Positions 61,386 to 64,000 of a DNA stretch of 64,000 bases are shown piece by piece. Position 1 is the first letter of the stretch. Every line of letters starts with the position of its first letter. The notes beneath the pieces are model-generated. The model saw only the letters and a list, made by a program, of their open reading frames with translations, did no database searches and had not been told where the DNA came from. Source of the DNA: JASLMY01 sp965226475. Its GTDB lineage: Bacteria; Pseudomonadota; Alphaproteobacteria; GCA-2731375. The translations under genes were made by a program, and so were the position numbers. Location of the stretch: NCBI GenBank assembly GCA_965226475.1, contig CBDDDJ010000003.1:1-64000 (forward strand), given 5' to 3'.

Positions 61386-62012
61386 TCAGGCCGGCGGCCA
61401 GTTGCCGGCGAAGGGACGTTGAAGCGCGCGTTCCACCAGTTCCAGGTGGTCCTGGCCATAGAACATGTCGCCGTCGACGAAATAGGTCGGTGAGCCGAAG
61501 ACCGAGCGGCGGATCGCCTCTTCCGTGTTGGCTTCGTAGATGGCGCCCACTTCGGCACCCGCCGCGGTCACGAACAACGGCTCGGGATCGATGTCCAGGC
61601 CGCTCGCCAGGCCCGCCAGCGTCTCGGAATCGGCGAGGTCGGCATCGTCGCGCCAATGCGCTTCCAGCATCGCATGCGCCAACCGGTCGACGTCGACGCC
61701 CCCGAGAACGCCGGCGATCAGCATGGTGTTGGGAAGCGTGACGTCGTTGTCGTGGTGGATGGGCCGGTGGCCGACCACGGGCGCGGTGCGATATTCCGAC
61801 CAGCGGGCGATCTCGCGGCCGAAGTAATAGGCCTTGTGGGCCTCCGTCCGCTCGGCGAAGCCGGGGGCGCCCGTGTGCGCCAGCCCCCGGCGCAGGTCGA
61901 ACGGCTTGTGCACGATCCGCCGTTCCGACGCGTTCGCGATCTCGACCAGGCGGGCCGAGCCCAGATAGGCGAAGGCGGAGTGAGCGGAATAGAAATACTC
62001 GATTCCCGACAT
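61386..62012 (-). CDS. 2-hydroxychromene-2-carboxylate isomerase-like (DsbA-fold) protein
   Basis: 208 aa. Kappa-class GST-like DsbA fold: MSGIEYFYSAHSAFAYLGSA with the catalytic Ser (S-x-x-S/A-A-Y) in place of the CxxC, VVGHRPIHHDNDVTLPNTML, RLAHAMLEAHWRDDADLADS, and the cis-Pro loop SVFGSPTYFVDGDMFYGQDH. Family members isomerise aromatic breakdown intermediates with glutathione, but many are of unknown substrate. No aromatic catabolism genes are nearby. Confidence 0.88.
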   Translation of the reverse strand: MSGIEYFYSAHSAFAYLGSARLVEIANASERRIVHKPFDLRRGLAHTGAPGFAERTEAHKAYYFGREIARWSEYRTAPVVGHRPIHHDNDVTLPNTMLIAGVLGGVDVDRLAHAMLEAHWRDDADLADSETLAGLASGLDIDPEPLFVTAAGAEVGAIYEANTEEAIRRSVFGSPTYFVDGDMFYGQDHLELVERALQRPFAGNWPPA

Positions 62013-62137
62013 CGTGGCTCTCCCGACGGATTGGTCCCCACCGGCAGACTAGCCGGTGGACGCCGAAGGCGATACGCCCTCCGCCCGTGCCTGGGCATGG
62101 ATAGGGTCGACTCGGACGGCGGCGATCCGTGCCGTGC
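62013..62137. other. Short intergenic region
   Basis: 125 bases, nothing recognised. Confidence 0.4.
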
Positions 62138-63217
62138 TCACGCGCCCGACTCCGGCGGCAGCAATACCAGCTTGCCCGTGTGCTTCTTGGCGAGAAAGTC
62201 GGTTTGCGCGGCGGCGATCTCCGCCAACGGATAGGTCTTGGCCACCACGGGCCGGATTTCGTCGTTTTCGATGTAGCGGATCAGGTTGTCGAAGACCTCA
62301 TCCTCCTGGAAGGTACAGCCGTAAAACGTCAGGTCCTTGAGGTAGAGGGTACGGAGGTCGAGCCCGACGATCGGACCGGCGATGGCGCCGGCACAGGCAT
62401 AGCGCCCACCCCGGCGGAGCAGCTCCAGGTACGCCGTCCATCCAGGGCCGCCGACCACGTCGACCACCACGTCGATGCCGTCGGCGCCGAGCGCCGCCAG
62501 AAGATCGCTGCCCCGGTCCACCACCTGGTCGGCGCCGAGTGCCAGCACCTCTTCCCCCTTGGCCGCCGAGGCGACGGCCGTGACGGTGGCGCCGCGCCGC
62601 TTGGCCAGCTGGACCGCGGCCGAACCGACCCCGCCGGACGCGCCGGTGATCAAGACCCGTTGGGCGCCGACGGCGGCGCGGTGCAGCATGTTCTCCGCCG
62701 TCGAATAGGCGCAGGTGACGGAGGCGAGTTCCGCATCGCTCCAATCGCAGGCGACGGCATGGCTCTCGCCGGCCGGCGCCACGCAGAACTGGGCGAAGCC
62801 GCCGTCGATCTCGGAGCCGAGAGTCCAGCATTCATAGGGCCGAAAATCGACATGGGTGCGCAGCATGTTGCGCACCAGGACCCGTTCGCCGATCCGCGCC
62901 GGATCCACGGCCGCGCCGACCGCGGCGACGTGGCCGCAGACGTCCGCCCCCTGGATGCGGGGAAAGGTCAGCGGCGCGCCGGACCAGCCGCCGTCCGCCT
63001 CGGCCGCGTCGGCGAAGCCATCCCGGCCGCCGGCATCGGTGCCGGCGTCAACCAACTTCGAATACCAGGCGGTCCGCGTGTTGATGTCGGTGTTGTTGAC
63101 GCCGGCGGCCGCGACGCGGATCAGGACCTCGCCGGGGCCGGGCCGAGGCACCGGCACGTCGGTGCGATAGTCGAGCTTGTCCAGGCCGCCGTGTCCGGTG
63201 AGCAGGACCGCCGTCAT
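62138..63217 (-). CDS. Medium-chain dehydrogenase/reductase (zinc-independent type)
   Basis: 359 aa, ATG at 63217 (MTAVLLTGHGGLDKLDYRTD; an in-frame ATG 43 bases further upstream is less likely). GroES-like N-domain: PGEVLIRVAAAGVNNTDINT, FPRIQGADVCGHVAAVGAAV; Rossmann fold: RVLITGASGGVGSAAVQLAK then RRGATVTAVASAAKGEEVLA; TLYLKDLTFYGCTFQEDEVF near the end. NAD(P)H binding is expected; substrate unknown. Possibly co-transcribed with the regulator upstream (52-base gap). Confidence 0.9.
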   Translation of the reverse strand: MTAVLLTGHGGLDKLDYRTDVPVPRPGPGEVLIRVAAAGVNNTDINTRTAWYSKLVDAGTDAGGRDGFADAAEADGGWSGAPLTFPRIQGADVCGHVAAVGAAVDPARIGERVLVRNMLRTHVDFRPYECWTLGSEIDGGFAQFCVAPAGESHAVACDWSDAELASVTCAYSTAENMLHRAAVGAQRVLITGASGGVGSAAVQLAKRRGATVTAVASAAKGEEVLALGADQVVDRGSDLLAALGADGIDVVVDVVGGPGWTAYLELLRRGGRYACAGAIAGPIVGLDLRTLYLKDLTFYGCTFQEDEVFDNLIRYIENDEIRPVVAKTYPLAEIAAAQTDFLAKKHTGKLVLLPPESGA

Positions 63218-63269
63218 GGTTTCCGGCAGGTTCCTTTGCCAATCCCCCTCGACCGGCATCTGGGCCCGG

Positions 63270-63986
63270 TCAGCCTTCCGTCGAGATCTTGGAGGGTGGT
63301 TTACCCATGACCTTGGCGAAGGCCTGCGAGAAGGCGCTGGCGCTCCGGTAGCCATGGCGCTGGGCGACCCGGGCGATCGGCTCGCCGCGCGACAAGGCCT
63401 CCAGCGCGCCCTGGAAGCGAACCCGCCGGCGCCATTGGTCGAAGCTCATGGCGAGATCGCGCTCGAAGAGGCGTGCGAGCGTGCGGGCCGACGCGCCCGC
63501 CACCGCCGACCACTCCTCGAGCGTGCGGCGGTCCGACGGATCGGCCAGCAGGGCGGCGCAGAGCCGTTGCAGGCGGGAATCCCGTGGCAGCGGGAAGCTC
63601 AGTCTCAGTTCGCGCGCCCGGTCGATCTCGGCCTCGATCAGCCGGCCAATGAGACCGGCGCGGCTGTCGGCGGCAAAGACCACCGCCTCCTCGCTCAAGG
63701 CCACGATCAGTTCGCGCAGCAGGCTGGATACGGCGACGACCGCCAGCGCCCGGGGCCGGGCGCGGACCGCCTGGCCATCGATATAGAGGGTCCGCATGTC
63801 GACGTCGCCGTGCATGTCGACGGCGTGCGGCGTGCCGGCGGGGATGTAGACCGCGCCGTCGGGCGGCACGATCCAGGCCTCGCCCTCGGTCCTGAGCCGC
63901 ATGATGCCGCGCCGGGCATGCAGCAGCTGGTCGCGTGCGTGGCTGTGCAGGGGAATGACGAAGCCGTCGGCGAAGCTCTTGCTCAT
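63270..63986 (-). CDS. AraC-family regulator with cupin sensor (start uncertain)
   Basis: At least 238 aa; the frame stays open to the window edge, so the start may lie beyond it. Cupin-type sensor: FVIPLHSHARDQLLHARRGI and GAVYIPAGTPHAVDMHGDVD. C-terminal double helix-turn-helix: TLEEWSAVAGASARTLARLF, SFDQWRRRVRFQGALEALSR, PIARVAQRHGYRSASAFSQA and FAKVMGKPPS. It likely controls the reductase gene downstream or itself. Confidence 0.9.
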   Translation of the reverse strand: MSKSFADGFVIPLHSHARDQLLHARRGIMRLRTEGEAWIVPPDGAVYIPAGTPHAVDMHGDVDMRTLYIDGQAVRARPRALAVVAVSSLLRELIVALSEEAVVFAADSRAGLIGRLIEAEIDRARELRLSFPLPRDSRLQRLCAALLADPSDRRTLEEWSAVAGASARTLARLFERDLAMSFDQWRRRVRFQGALEALSRGEPIARVAQRHGYRSASAFSQAFAKVMGKPPSKISTEG

Positions 63987-64000
63987 CGCGCCGATCGGCT

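Overview
The window is a high-GC stretch from a proteobacterium, most likely an alphaproteobacterium of the Rhodospirillales type. This is inferred from codon use, the closely spaced uvrD-type helicase and prmA genes at the right end, and the families of the insertion sequences. Between about 1 and 43 kb it is a graveyard of nested insertion sequences (ISs) and gene fragments. From 43 to 52 kb it carries a conjugation-type (IncI/Dot-Icm-like, type IVB) secretion gene block. From 58 kb on it returns to ordinary, densely packed chromosomal genes.

Layout. 0-2.6 kb: the 3' part of a TbpB-like surface lipoprotein gene cut by an IS, an intrinsic terminator, and a Slam-type outer-membrane translocator. 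2.6-5.6 kb: two IS1595-type elements, IS3 and IS21 remnants. 5.6-7.8 kb: an intact soluble lytic transglycosylase. 7.8-10.5 kb: a mosaic of fragments (ABC binding protein, IS3, IS256, IS110, glycine-zipper lipoprotein). 10.5 kb: a RidA-family gene. 11.1-17 kb: an intact IS256 element (9-bp target duplication), an intact IS3 (4-bp duplication) and an intact IS30 (3-bp duplication) sitting inside an older IS3. 17-20.2 kb: a gene of unknown function split by a 1414-bp element that makes 14-bp duplications, then a toxin-antitoxin pair. 21.8-24.4 and 40.5-43.1 kb: two near-identical IS21 elements in opposite orientation. Between them lie a putative nuclease plus a single-chain (MmeI-like) restriction-modification enzyme, a HigBA pair, a MobF relaxase fragment between two identical IS5 copies, an IS630, a third copy of the 1414-bp element and many fragments.

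43-52 kb: an IcmB/DotO-like ATPase truncated next to its P-loop by the IS21, ssb, two secreted proteins (one with an in-frame stop), a DotA/TraY-like membrane protein, a VirD4-type coupling protein and a membrane-anchored accessory protein. The order resembles the traU-traY-trbC part of IncI transfer regions. 52-56.3 kb: a small membrane protein, EF-hand and response-regulator fragments, a damaged IS1595 copy and an AT-richer, frameshifted type ISP-like restriction-modification gene. 56.3-58.1 kb: non-coding DNA with a perfect 23-bp hairpin and a family of short dispersed repeats. 58.1-64 kb: prmA, a uvrD/pcrA-type helicase, a 2-hydroxychromene-2-carboxylate isomerase-like protein, a medium-chain reductase and an AraC-type regulator, all on the minus strand.

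Functionally, the intact parts are cell-wall turnover (Slt), DNA repair and ribosome modification (UvrD, PrmA), two toxin-antitoxin pairs, one restriction-modification enzyme and most of a conjugation-related membrane module. The transfer module is probably no longer self-sufficient: its main ATPase is truncated and the relaxase is broken. All coordinates of fragment edges are by-eye estimates, good to roughly 10-20 bases; IS ends with target duplications are exact.
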